A stretch of 5,535 nucleotides of DNA from CALMEE01 sp041748315 (GTDB lineage: Bacteria > Planctomycetota > Planctomycetia > Pirellulales > Pirellulaceae): positions 1 through 5,535 of the forward strand of contig JBGTDM010000036.1 in NCBI GenBank assembly GCA_041748315.1, written 5' to 3'. Position numbers and translations under genes: made by a program. The notes under the pieces are model-generated. The model ran no database searches, was not told the DNA's origin, and saw only the letters and a program-made list of their open reading frames with translations. Shown here piece after piece: positions 4,850-5,535 of this stretch (its first letter is position 1; every line of letters begins with the position of its first letter).

Positions 4850-5535
4850 ATGGCTAAAGGTATACTCGGTCGCAAGGTCGGGATGACACAATTATTCGAT
4901 CAAGAGAGTGGGATTGCTACTCCAGTGACCGTTATTCAAGCAGGTCCTTGTACCGTATTGCGCCTTCGCACAGATGATCGCGATGGTTACGAAGCAGTTC
5001 AGTTGGGTTTCATCGATAAACCTCGACCCAAGAAAGATCATCGGTCCCGTACCAGTCAAGCGAGCCGATCGGAACGCGGTCAAGTCGCCGATATCAAGAG
5101 CAAACGCTCTAAATCTCTGGTTTCTAACGGGGTCGAGTTGTCGCCAAAAGCAAATTGCGAACCCAAGCGGTATATCCGCGAATTTCGTGGAACGACTGAG
5201 GGATATGCTGTCGGCCAAGAAATAAGTGTCGACTGCCTCGCCGAGGTGGGAGCAGTGGATGTCGTCGGTACGAGTAAAGGTCGCGGCTTCGCCGGGGTGA
5301 TGAAGCGACACAACTATTCGGGCCAGCGCGCAACTCACGGTGTGAAAAAGGTGCATCGCCACGCCGGAAGTACGGGCAGGAGCGCGAATCCCAGTCGAGT
5401 TCCCAAAGGGTTGCGAATGGGGGGTCAGTATGGAAATACCCGAAAGACCGTGAGAAATTTAAAGATCGTCAAAATTGATGCTGAAAACAACCTGTTAATT
5501 GTTCAGGGTGCCATTCCCGGGCCGAATGGGGGCCT
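4850..5535 (+). CDS. rplC: 50S ribosomal protein L3, 3' end outside window
   Basis: The frame is open to the window edge (228 codons plus 2 nt). It opens with MAKGILGRKVGMTQLF, the standard L3 start, and carries the L3 signature VDVVGTSKGRGFAGVMKRH (136-154), followed by ATHGVKKVHRHAGSTGR and the conserved GGQYGNTRKTVRNLKIVKID (191-210). L3 binds 23S rRNA early in 50S assembly, and its long loop reaches the peptidyl-transferase centre. Between DGYEAVQLGF and YIREFR there are about 27 more residues than in the E. coli protein, rich in Arg, Lys and Ser (about 62-105); I recall a similar insertion in planctomycete L3. At the loop tip the Gln methylated by PrmB in E. coli (Gln150) aligns with Ala179 in GRSANPSRV. 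There is no Shine-Dalgarno sequence before the ATG, unlike rpsJ. rplD would be expected next. Confidence 0.96.
   Translation, partial: MAKGILGRKVGMTQLFDQESGIATPVTVIQAGPCTVLRLRTDDRDGYEAVQLGFIDKPRPKKDHRSRTSQASRSERGQVADIKSKRSKSLVSNGVELSPKANCEPKRYIREFRGTTEGYAVGQEISVDCLAEVGAVDVVGTSKGRGFAGVMKRHNYSGQRATHGVKKVHRHAGSTGRSANPSRVPKGLRMGGQYGNTRKTVRNLKIVKIDAENNLLIVQGAIPGPNGG

Noticed and set aside
4892..5362. Minus-strand frame of 156 codons opposite rplC
   Set aside because: The plus strand encodes an unmistakable L3; the opposite frame is a shadow.

Overview
The window looks like chromosomal DNA of a planctomycete, most likely from the Pirellulaceae (Rhodopirellula/Blastopirellula-type). Three things point there: the ribosomal protein L3 carries a long basic insertion that I associate with planctomycetes; the mini-secretin has the VPGLSNIPGVNRLFKNRG signature common in planctomycete secretins; and there is a GC-rich palindromic intergenic repeat cluster of a kind I recall from planctomycete genomes. 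This assignment comes from sequence style and memory, not from a search.

Layout, left to right. Positions 1-651 (+) hold the C-terminal part of a tetratricopeptide-repeat (TPR) protein whose start lies outside the window. Directly after its stop codon comes a composite repeat element (652-1105) with two 95-nt direct copies (91/95 identical), an 18-bp perfect inverted repeat and several shorter hairpins. It gives rise to several spurious open frames. Positions 1344-2906 (+) encode a 520-residue fusion of an N-terminal GNAT acyltransferase-like domain with a C-terminal carbon-nitrogen hydrolase (nitrilase superfamily) whose Glu-Lys-Cys triad is intact.

Converging on it from the right is a two-gene minus-strand unit. 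An unrecognised 94-residue protein (3472-3756) overlaps by 4 nt (ATGA) the start of a 144-residue exported protein (3041-3475). The latter consists of little more than the last strands of a secretin plus a charged, probably helical tail.

After a non-coding stretch (3757-4132) with one 10-bp inverted repeat, a near-consensus sigma-70 promoter (4133-4161) starts the ribosomal S10 cluster: rpsJ (4290-4616, GTG start with a good Shine-Dalgarno sequence) and rplC (4850 to the window edge, ATG start, no visible Shine-Dalgarno sequence). The predicted transcript starts with a hairpin within a few nucleotides of its 5' end. A hairpin followed by a T-rich tail lies between rpsJ and rplC, in an unusually wide 233-nt gap.

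The window is mostly ordinary housekeeping and accessory sequence; I do not see a defence system, CRISPR array, tRNA, rRNA, transposase or prophage gene. The parts most worth a second look are the rpsJ-rplC attenuator-like gap, the composite palindromic repeat, the translationally coupled mini-secretin pair and the acyltransferase-hydrolase fusion.
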